64,000 bases of DNA from Serinicoccus hydrothermalis (GCF_001685415.1 NZ_CP014989.1:1984001-2048000), one strand, 5' to 3'. Shown: positions 8,592-17,492, counted from the first letter of the stretch. The notes: a model not told the origin generated them from the sequence alone. Numbers and translations: made by a program.

Positions 8592-10442
8592 GTGGACATC
8601 GCCCTCGTGCTGGTGCTGCTCGCCCTCGTCGTCATCGTCGGCGAGTCGATCTCCGAGCGCCTCGGCGCCCCGGCCCCGCTGCTGCTCACCGTCCTGGGCA
8701 TCGCCCTGTCCTTCGTGCCCGGCGTGCCGGAGATCCACCTGGAGCCGGAGATCGTGCTCATCGGGCTGCTGCCGCCGCTGCTGTGGACCGCGTCGCTGTC
8801 GACCTCCCTGGTGGACCTCAAGGCCAACATCCGGCCGATCATGCTGCTCTCGGTCGCCGCCGTGCTCGTCACCGCGCTCGCCGTCGCCGTCGTGGTCCGC
8901 GCCCTGCTGCCCGACATCGGTTGGCCGATGGCGCTGGCGATCGGCGCGGTCGTCGCGCCGCCCGACGCCGTGGCGGCGACCGCGGTGGGCCGGCGGATCG
9001 GCCTCCCGCGGCGGGTGGTCTCGGTCCTCGAGGGCGAGTCGCTGCTCAACGACGCCACCGCCCTCGTGGCCCTGCGCACCTCGATCTCCGCGCTGGCCGG
9101 CGGGGTCAGCGCGCCCGGCGTCGCCGGCGACTTCCTGCTCGCCGCCGGGGGCGGCGTGCTCGTGGGGCTCGTGGTCTACAAGGTCGTGGCGTGGGTGCGG
9201 AAGCGGCTGCGGGACCCGCTGCTGGACACGGCGGTCTCCTTCGTCACGCCCTTCGTCGCCTACCTGCTGGCCGAGACGATCTCCGCCTCCGGGGTGATCA
9301 GCGTGGTCGTCGCCGGCCTGCTGCTCAGCCACCGCTCCTCCACCCTGCAGACCGCTCAGGGGCGGATCGTGGAGACCACGACCTGGCGCACCATCTCCTT
9401 CCTGCTGGAGAACGTCGTCTTCCTGCTCATCGGGCTCCAGGCGCGCTGGATCGTCGAGGACCTGTCCGGCACCGACCTGTCGCTCGCGACCATCGTGGGG
9501 GTACCGCTGCTCGTGCTGCTCACGGTCGTCGTGGTGCGCATGGCGTGGGTGCACCTCACCCGGCCGCTGCTCGGGAGCCGGCTCGGCGACCGGCGCCGGC
9601 CGGCGGGTGCCGCCGAGACCACCCTCATCGGCTGGGCCGGTATGCGCGGCGTCGTCACCCTCGCGGCGGCGCTCGTCCTCCCCGAGGACGCGCCCTACCG
9701 CGACCTGCTGCTCCTCGTCGCCCTCACCGTGGTGGCGGGCACTCTGCTCGTCCAGGGGCTCACGCTCCCGGCCCTGACGCGCGCCCTCCGCGTGAGCCCG
9801 CCCGACCCGGCCGACGACGCCCTGGCCCGCGCCACCCTGCTGCAGCAGGCCGCGACCGCAGGGCTGGAACGGCTGGAGGAGCTCGAGACGCCGGACAACG
9901 CCGACGCCGCGCGGACGATCCGGCAACGGCTGGACCAGCGGACCTTCGCCGCCTGGGAGCAGCTGTCGACGACCGAGGGACGGCAGTCGCCGTCCGACGC
10001 CTACGCCGAGCTGCGCCGCGCGATGATCGTCACCGAGCGGGAGCGCATCCTGCACATCCGCGCCAAGGGCAAGGTCCCCTCGCCCGTGGTCCGGCAGGTG
10101 CTCGGCATGCTCGACCTCGAGGAGTCCATGATCGACTCCTCCGCGAGCGCCCGGGAGGACATCAGGGCCACCGGCAGCGACGCCCACCTGCAGTGCCCAG
10201 AGCTGCGGGCCTACCCCGTCGGACCGGCGCCGGAGGACCCCCGCTGCGAGATCTGCGAGCAGGAGGGCCGCGAGGTCGTCGCGCTGCGGCAGTGCCTCGA
10301 GTGCGGCAACGTGGCCTGCTGCGACAGCTCGACCGGGCAGCACGCCACCGCCCACTTCCACGAGACCGGGCACCCGGTCATCCGGTCGGCGGAGCCGGGC
10401 GAGAGCTGGCGCTGGTGCTACGTGCACCACCTCGCCACCTGA
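8592..10442 (+). CDS. CPA1-type Na+/H+ antiporter with C-terminal UBP zinc finger
   Basis: 616 residues from GTG 8592, preceded by a GGGGGGAG site. Residues 1 to about 400 are a 12-13-helix cation/proton antiporter with the family ion-binding region VVAPPDAVAATAVG (two Asp-type positions) and VLEGESLLNDATALV. A long cytoplasmic helical region follows. The last 85 residues form a UBP-type zinc finger: HLQCPELRAYP, CEICEQEG, ALRQCLECGNVACCDSS and QHATAHFHETGHPV, retaining the Cys/His ligands. UBP fingers bind ubiquitin C-termini in eukaryotes; here the ligand is unknown. The gene is 15 bp before a flavoprotein gene and probably co-transcribed, suggesting redox or metabolite control of transport. 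Confidence 0.87.
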   Translation: MDIALVLVLLALVVIVGESISERLGAPAPLLLTVLGIALSFVPGVPEIHLEPEIVLIGLLPPLLWTASLSTSLVDLKANIRPIMLLSVAAVLVTALAVAVVVRALLPDIGWPMALAIGAVVAPPDAVAATAVGRRIGLPRRVVSVLEGESLLNDATALVALRTSISALAGGVSAPGVAGDFLLAAGGGVLVGLVVYKVVAWVRKRLRDPLLDTAVSFVTPFVAYLLAETISASGVISVVVAGLLLSHRSSTLQTAQGRIVETTTWRTISFLLENVVFLLIGLQARWIVEDLSGTDLSLATIVGVPLLVLLTVVVVRMAWVHLTRPLLGSRLGDRRRPAGAAETTLIGWAGMRGVVTLAAALVLPEDAPYRDLLLLVALTVVAGTLLVQGLTLPALTRALRVSPPDPADDALARATLLQQAATAGLERLEELETPDNADAARTIRQRLDQRTFAAWEQLSTTEGRQSPSDAYAELRRAMIVTERERILHIRAKGKVPSPVVRQVLGMLDLEESMIDSSASAREDIRATGSDAHLQCPELRAYPVGPAPEDPRCEICEQEGREVVALRQCLECGNVACCDSSTGQHATAHFHETGHPVIRSAEPGESWRWCYVHHLAT

Positions 10443-10457
10443 CTAGGCTGGCGCGCG

Positions 10458-12125
10458 GTGACCCACACGCCGGCCGTCGTCGTGCTCTCCGGCACGCACC
10501 TGGACACCCTGCTGCCGCAGTTCGCGCGCTACAGCGGGGAGTATGCCGTCATCCCCACCAGCACCCCGCTCGCCGCGAAGCAGCTCATCTCCACCATGGT
10601 CGCCGACGGCATACCGATCGCGCTGCTCGTCGTCGACCACCCGATCGCGGGGGTGGAGACCGAGCACGTGCTCGCCGCGCTGCGCCAGCTGGTGCCGACC
10701 GCGCGCCGGATGGCCGTCTCGCACTGGGACCACTTCCGGCAGGGCGCCGCGGAGATGCGCACGCCCGTCGCCACCGGCGCCATCGACGCCTTCATGCTCA
10801 TGCCGCGCGGGAAGCGGGACGAGGAGTTCCACGTCGCCGTCGGCGAGCTGCTCAACGACTGGAACGCCACCGTCGCCACCCCGGAGGTGGAGACGATCCA
10901 GATCATCACCCCGGAGAAGGACGCGCTCACCCGCGAGCTGCTGGATTACCTCGGCCGGGTCGGCATGCCGACGGGGGTGCACACGCCGGACAGCGAGACC
11001 GGCGAGCGGGTGCTGGCGCGGCTGGGCGAGGACGAGCCGCGGTGGCCGGTCGTCGCCACCCACGACGGGCAGGTCGCGGCGGTCCGGTCGGTCCGTGACG
11101 TCGCCACCCGGCTCTACGGCCGCCCGGACGAGATCGAGCTCGACCAGGTCGCGGACGTCGCCGTCGTCGGTGCCGGCCCGGCGGGGCTGGCCGCCGCGGT
11201 CTACGCCTCGAGCGAGGGACTGCGCACGGTGGTGCTCGAGTCCGAGGCCATCGGGGGCCAGGCCGGGACGAGCTCGATGATCCGCAACTACCTCGGCTTC
11301 CCGCGCGGCATCTCGGGTATGCGCCTGGCCCAGCGGGCGCGCCTGCAGGCGATCCGCTTCGGCACGCAGTTCTACACGGGGTGGCCGGCCGTCGAGCTCG
11401 TCCCGGGGCGGGACGGCGAGCCGCACCGGGTGGTCACCGAGGGCGGCGACGTGCGGGCGCGCACCGTCGTCATCGCGACCGGCGTGGAGTACCGCCGCCT
11501 CGGCATCGAGCCGCTCGAGGAGCTGGTCGGCCGGGGCGTGCACTATGGGGCGGCGATGGCGGCCTCACGGGAGATGGACGGCCGGGACGTCGTCGTCGTG
11601 GGCGGGGGCAACTCTGCGGGGCAGGCCGCGGTGCACCTGGCCAGGTTCGCCCGGTCGGTGGCCGTCGTGGTGCGGCGCGACGACCTCTCCTCGACGATGT
11701 CGGCATACCTCATCAAGGAGCTGGACGCGAACCCCCGGATCACCGTCTACGGCCGGGCGCAGGTGGTCGACGGCGGGGGCGAGGACCGGCTGGAGTGGCT
11801 CGAGTTCGAGCACCGGGACAAGGAGCACCGCACGAGGCTGGAGGTGGGCGGGCTGTTCCTGCTCATCGGCGCCGACCCGCACTGCGACTGGCTGCCGGCG
11901 GAGCTGGCGCGGGACGAGCGGGGCTTCGTGCTCACCGGGCGGCAGGTGCCGCAGGAGCGGTGGGACGACGAGCTGCCGCCCGCGCCGCTGGCAACCAGCG
12001 TGCCGGGCGTCTTCGCCGCCGGGGACATCCGTGCCGGGAGCATGAAGCGCGTGGCCTCGGCGACCGGAGAGGGCGCGTCCGTGGTGTCCCTCGTGCACGG
12101 CTACCTCGACGACCGGCGCCGCTGA
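10458..12125 (+). CDS. FAD-dependent thioredoxin-reductase-like protein with REC-like and glutaredoxin-like domains, no redox CxxC
   Basis: 555 residues. About 1-130 resembles a receiver fold (LLVVDHPIAG supplies a candidate acceptor Asp). About 140-225 looks like a glutaredoxin/thioredoxin fold without cysteines (IQIITPEKDALT, WPVVATHDG). From 230 onward it is a TrxR-type flavoprotein: VAVVGAGPAGLAAAVYAS, GGQAGTSSMIRNYLGFP, second nucleotide motif VVVVGGGNSAGQAA, and PGVFAAGDIR. Where TrxR has the redox CxxC (GVSxCAxCDG), this protein reads GVHYGAAMAAS, so both cysteines are gone; hence not called trxB. The GTG start lies 15 bp after the antiporter-UBP gene. Probably a redox or NAD(P)H-sensing partner. 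Confidence 0.85.
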   Translation: MTHTPAVVVLSGTHLDTLLPQFARYSGEYAVIPTSTPLAAKQLISTMVADGIPIALLVVDHPIAGVETEHVLAALRQLVPTARRMAVSHWDHFRQGAAEMRTPVATGAIDAFMLMPRGKRDEEFHVAVGELLNDWNATVATPEVETIQIITPEKDALTRELLDYLGRVGMPTGVHTPDSETGERVLARLGEDEPRWPVVATHDGQVAAVRSVRDVATRLYGRPDEIELDQVADVAVVGAGPAGLAAAVYASSEGLRTVVLESEAIGGQAGTSSMIRNYLGFPRGISGMRLAQRARLQAIRFGTQFYTGWPAVELVPGRDGEPHRVVTEGGDVRARTVVIATGVEYRRLGIEPLEELVGRGVHYGAAMAASREMDGRDVVVVGGGNSAGQAAVHLARFARSVAVVVRRDDLSSTMSAYLIKELDANPRITVYGRAQVVDGGGEDRLEWLEFEHRDKEHRTRLEVGGLFLLIGADPHCDWLPAELARDERGFVLTGRQVPQERWDDELPPAPLATSVPGVFAAGDIRAGSMKRVASATGEGASVVSLVHGYLDDRRR

Positions 12126-12152
12126 AGGACCCGGCTGCGGGCAGGATTGTGC

Positions 12153-13073
12153 TCAGCCCAGGTCGTAGTCGACGACCACCGGGGCGTGGTCGCTGAGCCG
12201 CACCCCGCGGTGGTCCCGGTCCACCTCGGCGCGCACCGCGGAGCGGGCCAGCCGCGGGGTCGCGAGGTGGTGGTCGATCCGCCAGCCCGCGTCGCGGGCA
12301 TACGCCTGCCCCAGCCAGGACCACCAGGTGTAGGGACCCTCGGTGTCCGGGTGGAGCCGTCGCACGACGTCGACGAGGGTGCGCGGGCAGAGCTGGGCGT
12401 CGAACCAGGCGCGCTCCTGCGGCAGGAAGCCCTCGGACTGCTGGTTGCGCCGCCAGGCGGCGACGTCGAGCCGGGTGTGCGCCAGGTTGAGGTCGCCGGT
12501 GAGCAGGAACTCCCGGCCGCGGGCGCGCGCGGTCCGCCTGGCGCGGGAGAGCTGCCGGGCGAAGGCGTCGAGGAAGTGCATCTTGCGGGCATACTTCCTG
12601 CCGCCGTCCGGGGCCTCGCGCATCCGGTCCGGACGTTGCAGCTCCGCCGGGAGCCCGCCCTTGGGCAGGTACAGGCTGGCCACCGTCAGGGGAGCGTCGG
12701 CCAGGTCCACCTCGAGGTAGCGGCCCTCACGGGCATACCGGGAGAGGCCACGGGCGAGGGTGCCGGGGTCGTCGGGGGCGTCGAGGCGGGTATGCCCCTC
12801 CCCCGGCGCGCGCAGCAGCACGTCCGCCCCCCAGGTGCGCACCCCGGCGGGGCGCTCGCGGGTGAGGACAGCGACGCCGTTGCGCCCGGCGAGCGAGCCC
12901 GGGTCGTAGGCGAGGTGGTAGCCCCCGAAGGCGTCCTCGGGCAGGTCGTCGACGCGGCAGCGGACCTCCTGCAGCGTCACGACGTCGCAGCCCCTCTGCG
13001 CCGTCCAGTCGCCGAAGCCGCGACGCAACGCGGCCCGGATCCCGTTGATGTTGACCGAGGCGACGCGCAGCAC
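12153..13073 (-). CDS. xth: Exodeoxyribonuclease III / AP endonuclease
   Basis: Base-excision repair nuclease, 306 residues of the exonuclease III/EEP fold: RVASVNINGIRAALRRGF at the start, LQEVRC (metal Glu), LTGDLNLAHTRLDV, WWSWLGQAY, and the C-terminal DHH/SDHAPVVVDY catalytic His-Asp region. Start is GTG 13073. Immediately upstream, over its promoter, lies the first of two 22-bp tandem arrays (13089-13176). Convergent with the flavoprotein gene, 27 bp apart. Confidence 0.93.
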   Translation of the reverse strand: MLRVASVNINGIRAALRRGFGDWTAQRGCDVVTLQEVRCRVDDLPEDAFGGYHLAYDPGSLAGRNGVAVLTRERPAGVRTWGADVLLRAPGEGHTRLDAPDDPGTLARGLSRYAREGRYLEVDLADAPLTVASLYLPKGGLPAELQRPDRMREAPDGGRKYARKMHFLDAFARQLSRARRTARARGREFLLTGDLNLAHTRLDVAAWRRNQQSEGFLPQERAWFDAQLCPRTLVDVVRRLHPDTEGPYTWWSWLGQAYARDAGWRIDHHLATPRLARSAVRAEVDRDHRGVRLSDHAPVVVDYDLG

Positions 13074-13088
13074 CCCGCGATGCTACGG

Positions 13089-13176
13089 ACCGGCCGCACG
13101 GTCTGCGTCCACCGGCCGCACGGTATGCGCCCACCGGCCGCACGGTATGCGCCCACCGGCCGCACGGTTTGCGCGC
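13089..13176. repeat. Tandem array of four 22-bp units (left array)
   Basis: Four head-to-tail units of exactly 22 bp starting at 13089, 13111, 13133 and 13155. The shared core is CCGGCCGCACGGTNTGCG; units 2 and 3 are identical. A second array of four 22-bp units in inverted orientation lies at 13647-13734, on the other side of a small gene. There is no spacer sequence between units, so it is not a CRISPR. The period is close to two helical turns. Confidence 0.95.
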
Positions 13177-13203
13177 GCCGGGCGCGTGGCGCACCGTAGA
13201 CCC

Positions 13204-13641
13204 ATGAGCGAGCACCCCTACGAGGACGAGAGCGGCATCCGCGACTACAGCCCGGAGCAGGAGGCGGAGGCCGAGGTCAACCTGGACGAGCCGGACGCCA
13301 CCGCGGACGTCGCCTGGAGCCCGCCGGAGCGGCGGCCGGTGAGCTCGGAGTTCGCCGACGACGACGCTGCCGAGGAGACCATCGACCAGCGGATCTCCCA
13401 GGAGGTCCCGGAGGAGGGCACCTCCTACGGGCGCCCGGAGATCGGTGGCGAGGACACCGCCCAGGATCCGGAGACCGAGCTCCTCGGCGGTGACGACCCC
13501 GACGCGATCCCGGCCGACGAGGACGTGCTCGGGGCACCTGCCGAGGTCCCGACCACGCGCCCGGAGGACTCTGCGGGTGAACCGGCCGAGGAGGCCGCGC
13601 TGCAGGTGCGCGAGGGCGACTGGGACGACGAGCGTCCCTGA
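13204..13641 (+). CDS. Acidic hypothetical protein, DUF5709-like
   Basis: 145 residues, very rich in Asp, Glu and Pro, with no signal peptide or membrane segment. SPPERRPV followed by EETIDQRISQEVPEE and the ending EEAALQVREGDW resemble the actinobacterial DUF5709 family (typically a TLDQRLxQEEPD motif), of unknown function and probably largely disordered. Start ATG 13204 has no evident ribosome site. The gene is bracketed exactly by two inverted 22-bp repeat arrays, which is its most striking feature. Confidence 0.75.
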   Translation: MSEHPYEDESGIRDYSPEQEAEAEVNLDEPDATADVAWSPPERRPVSSEFADDDAAEETIDQRISQEVPEEGTSYGRPEIGGEDTAQDPETELLGGDDPDAIPADEDVLGAPAEVPTTRPEDSAGEPAEEAALQVREGDWDDERP

Positions 13642-13646
13642 GCCCC

Positions 13647-13734
13647 GCATATCGTGCGGCCGGTCGACGCATACCGCGCGGCCGGTCCCCGCAAACCGCG
13701 CGGCCGGTCGACGCAAATCGTGCGGCCGGTCCGT
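13647..13734. repeat. Tandem array of four 22-bp units (right array, inverted)
   Basis: Four contiguous 22-bp units starting at 13647, 13669, 13691 and 13713, with shared core CGYGCGGCCGGTC preceded by GCATA or GCAAA. Read on the minus strand these match the left array core (CCGGCCGCRCGGTATGC), so the arrays are inverted relative to each other. The array fills the 3'-3' gap between the DUF5709-like gene and the serine hydrolase gene. Confidence 0.95.
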
Positions 13735-13736
13735 CC

Positions 13737-15023
13737 TCAGCAGGTGGCGAGGAGCATCGGCACGAGCGCGTCGTTGATGTCGTAGAGCGCGTCCTGGTCC
13801 AGCGTCAGGTCGCGACCGGTCACCCCGAGCGCCACCTGGCGTGAGCCGTCGCGCGAGGCAAAGGTCAGGCTGAGGCTGCCGAAGGTCGCGCCGTCGTGAC
13901 CGTAGAGGTACTCGCCCGGCCGGCACGGGTCGGGCAGGGCGTACATGCCCAGCCCGTAGCCCATCGGGTTCTCCGAGGACGGGGTGATCATCTGCTCCAC
14001 GCTCGCCGACGAGACCAGGTCACCGCCCAGCAGCGACGTGGTGAGGTCGGAGAGGTCCTCGACCGTCGCGACCGCCGCCCCGCTGTGCGAGAAGACGTCG
14101 GGGTCGAAGCCCTCCAGCCCGACCCAGCCGAGCTCGTCGACGAACATCGCCTCGTGCAGCGCGGCACCCTGCAGCCCCGGCTCGTCCGGATAGCGGCTCT
14201 GCCCCATCCCCGCCGGGCGCCGGATCCGCTCGGTGACCAACGTCCCCACGTCGGTCCCGGTGGCCTCCTCCAGCAGCATGCCGAGGGCGACGTAGCCGGC
14301 GTTGGAGTAGCTGTAGGCCTCGCCCGGCTGGGTCGCCCACGGCACCGCGTTGACGGCGTCGATGTGCTCCTGGTCGGCGTAGTCGCGGCTGATCGCGCTC
14401 ACGAAGTCGTCCCAGTCCTCCGGGTCCTCGACGTAGGGCGTGATGAGCTCGTAGGTGCCCAGCGGCATACCCGAGGTGTGGCTGAGCAGGTGCCGGACGG
14501 TGACGTCCGGGTGGTCCGGGAACAGCCCGGGGATGACGTCGTCGACCGGGGTGTCGAGGGTCCAGGTCCCGGCCTCGACCTCCTGCATCACCAGGGTGGC
14601 GATCATCGTCTTGGTGTTGCTGGCGACCCGCAGCGGGCTGCGGTCGAGCGCCGGCGCGGCCCCGTCGAGGCCCCGTTCACCCGCGGACCCGGTCCAGCGC
14701 AGCGTCGGGGTCTCCACCCGTGCGGTGACCCCGATGGCGCCGTCGGCGACGAGGGTGTCGATGCCCGACTCGAGCGCGGGCCGCGGGCTCCACGGGACCC
14801 GCGCGGTGCCGGGGAGGTCACCGGTCGTCGAGCGCCGCATCTCGGCGGCCTGCGCCTGCGCCGTGGCGGCCGCCTCACGGACGTCCTGCCGCAGCTCCTC
14901 GTCACGCTCCGCCGCCGTGGCGAGCTCGTCGACGTCCGCACCCGGGGCGGGTGCGGCGGTGGCCGCGACGGGTATGCCCGCCAGCGCGACGGTGAGGGCG
15001 ATGGTCGTGGTGCGTCGGTGCAT
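13737..15023 (-). CDS. Secreted serine hydrolase, class C beta-lactamase / DD-peptidase family
   Basis: 428 residues from ATG 15023, chosen because GGAGGGG lies about 7 nt upstream and a signal peptide (TTTIALTVALAGIPVAATAA) follows directly. A helical Ala/Glu segment (about 30-65) leads into the catalytic domain: S-N-T-K near 135-138 (Ser nucleophile and Lys), YSYSNAGY (Tyr-x-Asn), and late HDGATFG (His-x-Gly in place of KTG). This fits D-Ala-D-Ala carboxypeptidase or esterase-like class C relatives rather than a true beta-lactamase; the natural substrate is not predictable. Confidence 0.88.
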   Translation of the reverse strand: MHRRTTTIALTVALAGIPVAATAAPAPGADVDELATAAERDEELRQDVREAAATAQAQAAEMRRSTTGDLPGTARVPWSPRPALESGIDTLVADGAIGVTARVETPTLRWTGSAGERGLDGAAPALDRSPLRVASNTKTMIATLVMQEVEAGTWTLDTPVDDVIPGLFPDHPDVTVRHLLSHTSGMPLGTYELITPYVEDPEDWDDFVSAISRDYADQEHIDAVNAVPWATQPGEAYSYSNAGYVALGMLLEEATGTDVGTLVTERIRRPAGMGQSRYPDEPGLQGAALHEAMFVDELGWVGLEGFDPDVFSHSGAAVATVEDLSDLTTSLLGGDLVSSASVEQMITPSSENPMGYGLGMYALPDPCRPGEYLYGHDGATFGSLSLTFASRDGSRQVALGVTGRDLTLDQDALYDINDALVPMLLATC

Positions 15024-15134
15024 GGTGGACCCCTCCAGGAATCGATGTGTCGAACCGATGCCTGCCACCCTGCCGTCATCCGACGCGGCGCGCCTCCACC
15101 CGGAGCAGGACATCGCTCCGCCGGGAGGATGAGA

Positions 15135-17492
15135 TCACGCCCCCGCGCCCACCCACTCGCGCAGGTGCTCCGCGGTGAGCGTGGCGCCGTGCGCGACCAT
15201 CTCGGCGGGGGTTCCTTCGAAGACGACCTCTCCCCCGTCGTGCCCGGCACCCGGCCCGATGTCGACGACGCGGTCGGCGTTCGCGACGACGGCGAGGTTG
15301 TGCTCGATGACGACGAGGCTGTGCCCCTGCTCGACCAGGGTGTGCAGCATGGTCACCAGCCGCTCGGTGTCCGCCAGGTGCAGCCCGGCGGTCGGCTCGT
15401 CCAGGACGATCGTCGTGCCCCGGCCGCCGAGCTGGGAGGCGAGCTTGAGCCGCTGCCGCTCCCCGCCGGAGAGCGTGGTGAGGGGCTGCCCGAGCCGTAG
15501 GTAGCCCAGCCCGACGTCGACCAGCCGCGCGAGGATGCCCTGCGCCTTCCCGGAGGTGAAGACCTCCGCCGCCTGCGCGACGGAGAGGTCGAAGACCTCG
15601 GCGATGTTCAGGCCGTGCAGGGTGTGCTCGAGCACGTCCTCCCGGAAGCGACGTCCCCCGCAGGTCTCGCACCGCGACGGCCCGCCGACGAGCATCCCCT
15701 GCTCGGGATAGATGACGCCCTGGCCGTTGCACGAGGGGCAGGCGCCCTCGGAGTTGGGGGAGAAGAGCGCGGCCTTGACGCCGTTCTCCTTCGCGAAGGC
15801 CGTCCGGATCGGGTCGAGCAGCCCGGAGTAGGTCGCCGGGTTGGAGCGGCGCGAGCCACGGATCGCGGACTGGTCGACCACCAGCACGTCCTCGCGCCCG
15901 CCCAGCGAGCCGTGCACCAGCGAGCTCTTGCCCGACCCCGCGACGCCGGTGACGGCGACGAGCACCCCGGTCGGGAGGTCCACGTCCACGTCCTTGAGGT
16001 TGTGCGTCGAGGCACCGCGGATCTGCAGCACCCCGGTGGGCTCACGAAGGTCCTCGCGCACCGGCATACGGTGGTCGAGGTAGTGGCCGGTCGTCGTGCC
16101 CGAGGCGCGCAGCCCCGCCACGTCGCCCTCATAGGTCACCGTGCCGCCGTCGTTGCCGGCGCCCGGGCCGATGTCGATGACGTGGTCGGCGGCCTCGATG
16201 ACCTCCGGCTTGTGCTCCACGACGAGGATCGTGTTGCCCTTGTCGCGCAGCGACTCCAGCAGCGCGATCATGCGGCGGACGTCGTGCGGGTGCAGGCCCA
16301 CCGTCGGCTCGTCGAAGACGTAGGTCACGTCGGTGAGGGCGCTGCCGAGCTGGCGGATCATCTTGACCCGCTGCGCCTCGCCGCCGGAGAGGGTTCCGGC
16401 CTCCCGGTCGAGCGAGAGGTAGCCCAGCCCGATCTCGGTGAACGAGTCGAGCATGGCCGCCAGGTTGCTCACCAGGGGCGCGACCGAGGTGTCCGGTATG
16501 CCGCGCACCCACTCGGCCAGGTCGCTCACCTGCATCGCGGTGCACTCGGAGATGGTCGTGCCCGCCACCGTCGCGGTGCGGGCGGCCTCGTTGAGCCGGG
16601 TGCCACCGCACTCCCGGCACGGGCCGGTCGTCGCGACCCGCTCCTTGAACTCGATCATGTGCTTCTGCCTCGGCTCCTTGTCGCCGAAGAGGGTGCGCCG
16701 GATGCGCACGACCAGGCCCTCGTAGGTGAGGTTGATGCCGGCGAACTTCACCTTGGTCGGCTCCTGGTGCATCAGCCAGTGCCACTCGCGCGCGGAGTAG
16801 TCGCCGAGCTTCTTGTCCATGTCCAGCTTGCCGTCGGCGGCGGCGCCCTCGTCGCCGTACATCTTCCAGCCCCAGGTGCCCACGCCGTACCCGGGCACGA
16901 GGATCGCCCCCTCGTTGAGCGAGAGGGACCGGTCGACGACGACGTCCTCGTCGATCGCCGCCTGGTGGCCCAGCCCCTCGCAGGCCGGGCACATGCCGCC
17001 GATGAACTCGAAGGTCGCGACCTCGCCGTGCGGCGCCTTGCCGTCCTTGTCCACGACCACCCGACCGCTGCCGCTGGCCGAGGCCTGGTTGAAGGAGAAG
17101 GCCGAGCTCGGCCCGACGTGCGGCTCGGAGAGCCGGCTGAAGAGGATCCGGAGCAGGGCATACGTGTCGGTGGCGGTGCCCACGGTGGAGCGCGCGTTGG
17201 CACCGAGCCGCTCCTGGTCGACGACGATGGCCGCGGACAGCCCGTCCAGCTCCTCGACCTCGGGTCGGCTCGTGACCGGCATGAACGACTGGAGGAAGGC
17301 GGAGTAGGTCTCGTTGATGAGCCGCTGGCTCTCGGCCGCGACCGTCCCGAAGACCAGGCTCGACTTGCCCGAGCCGGAGACCCCGGAGAAGACCGTCATC
17401 CGCCGCTTGGGGATGTCGACGTCGACGTCCCGGAGGTTGTTGACCCGGGCGCCGCGCACCCGGATGACGTCGTGGCTGTCGGCAGGGTGCAT
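15135..17492 (-). CDS. UvrA-like ABC ATPase (short, UvrA2/drug-resistance type)
   Basis: 785 residues from ATG 17492 (MHPADSHDV), against about 950 for canonical UvrA, so this is the short UvrA paralogue class linked to antibiotic tolerance rather than the NER subunit itself. Two ABC modules: GVSGSGKSSLVFGTV, LSGGEAQRVKMIRQL, FDEPTVGLHP; and GVAGSGKSSLVHGSL, LSGGERQRLKLASQL, LDEPTAGLHL. Zinc-type Cys pairs CPACEGLGH, CRECGGTR, CPSCNGQG and CETCGGRR are present. It stands alone, divergent from an EEP-family gene; the ribosome site before the start is weak. Confidence 0.88.
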   Translation of the reverse strand: MHPADSHDVIRVRGARVNNLRDVDVDIPKRRMTVFSGVSGSGKSSLVFGTVAAESQRLINETYSAFLQSFMPVTSRPEVEELDGLSAAIVVDQERLGANARSTVGTATDTYALLRILFSRLSEPHVGPSSAFSFNQASASGSGRVVVDKDGKAPHGEVATFEFIGGMCPACEGLGHQAAIDEDVVVDRSLSLNEGAILVPGYGVGTWGWKMYGDEGAAADGKLDMDKKLGDYSAREWHWLMHQEPTKVKFAGINLTYEGLVVRIRRTLFGDKEPRQKHMIEFKERVATTGPCRECGGTRLNEAARTATVAGTTISECTAMQVSDLAEWVRGIPDTSVAPLVSNLAAMLDSFTEIGLGYLSLDREAGTLSGGEAQRVKMIRQLGSALTDVTYVFDEPTVGLHPHDVRRMIALLESLRDKGNTILVVEHKPEVIEAADHVIDIGPGAGNDGGTVTYEGDVAGLRASGTTTGHYLDHRMPVREDLREPTGVLQIRGASTHNLKDVDVDLPTGVLVAVTGVAGSGKSSLVHGSLGGREDVLVVDQSAIRGSRRSNPATYSGLLDPIRTAFAKENGVKAALFSPNSEGACPSCNGQGVIYPEQGMLVGGPSRCETCGGRRFREDVLEHTLHGLNIAEVFDLSVAQAAEVFTSGKAQGILARLVDVGLGYLRLGQPLTTLSGGERQRLKLASQLGGRGTTIVLDEPTAGLHLADTERLVTMLHTLVEQGHSLVVIEHNLAVVANADRVVDIGPGAGHDGGEVVFEGTPAEMVAHGATLTAEHLREWVGAGA

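Noticed and set aside
8430-10430. Very long antisense open frame opposite the antiporter gene (and similar ones opposite 48.3-50.6 kb, 15.6-17.5 kb)
   Set aside because: Long antisense frames are expected at about 72 % GC; their translations are low-complexity (Arg/Gly/His/Asp-rich) with no domains, while the sense frames have clear families.
10458-12125. Naming the flavoprotein trxB
   Set aside because: Both redox cysteines are absent and two extra N-terminal domains are present.
13089-13734. Repeat arrays as CRISPR
   Set aside because: Units are contiguous 22-mers without unique spacers, and there are no cas genes.
15135-17492. Calling this the canonical excinuclease subunit uvrA
   Set aside because: At 785 residues it is far shorter than UvrA and fits the UvrA-like paralogue class; no uvrB or uvrC is nearby.
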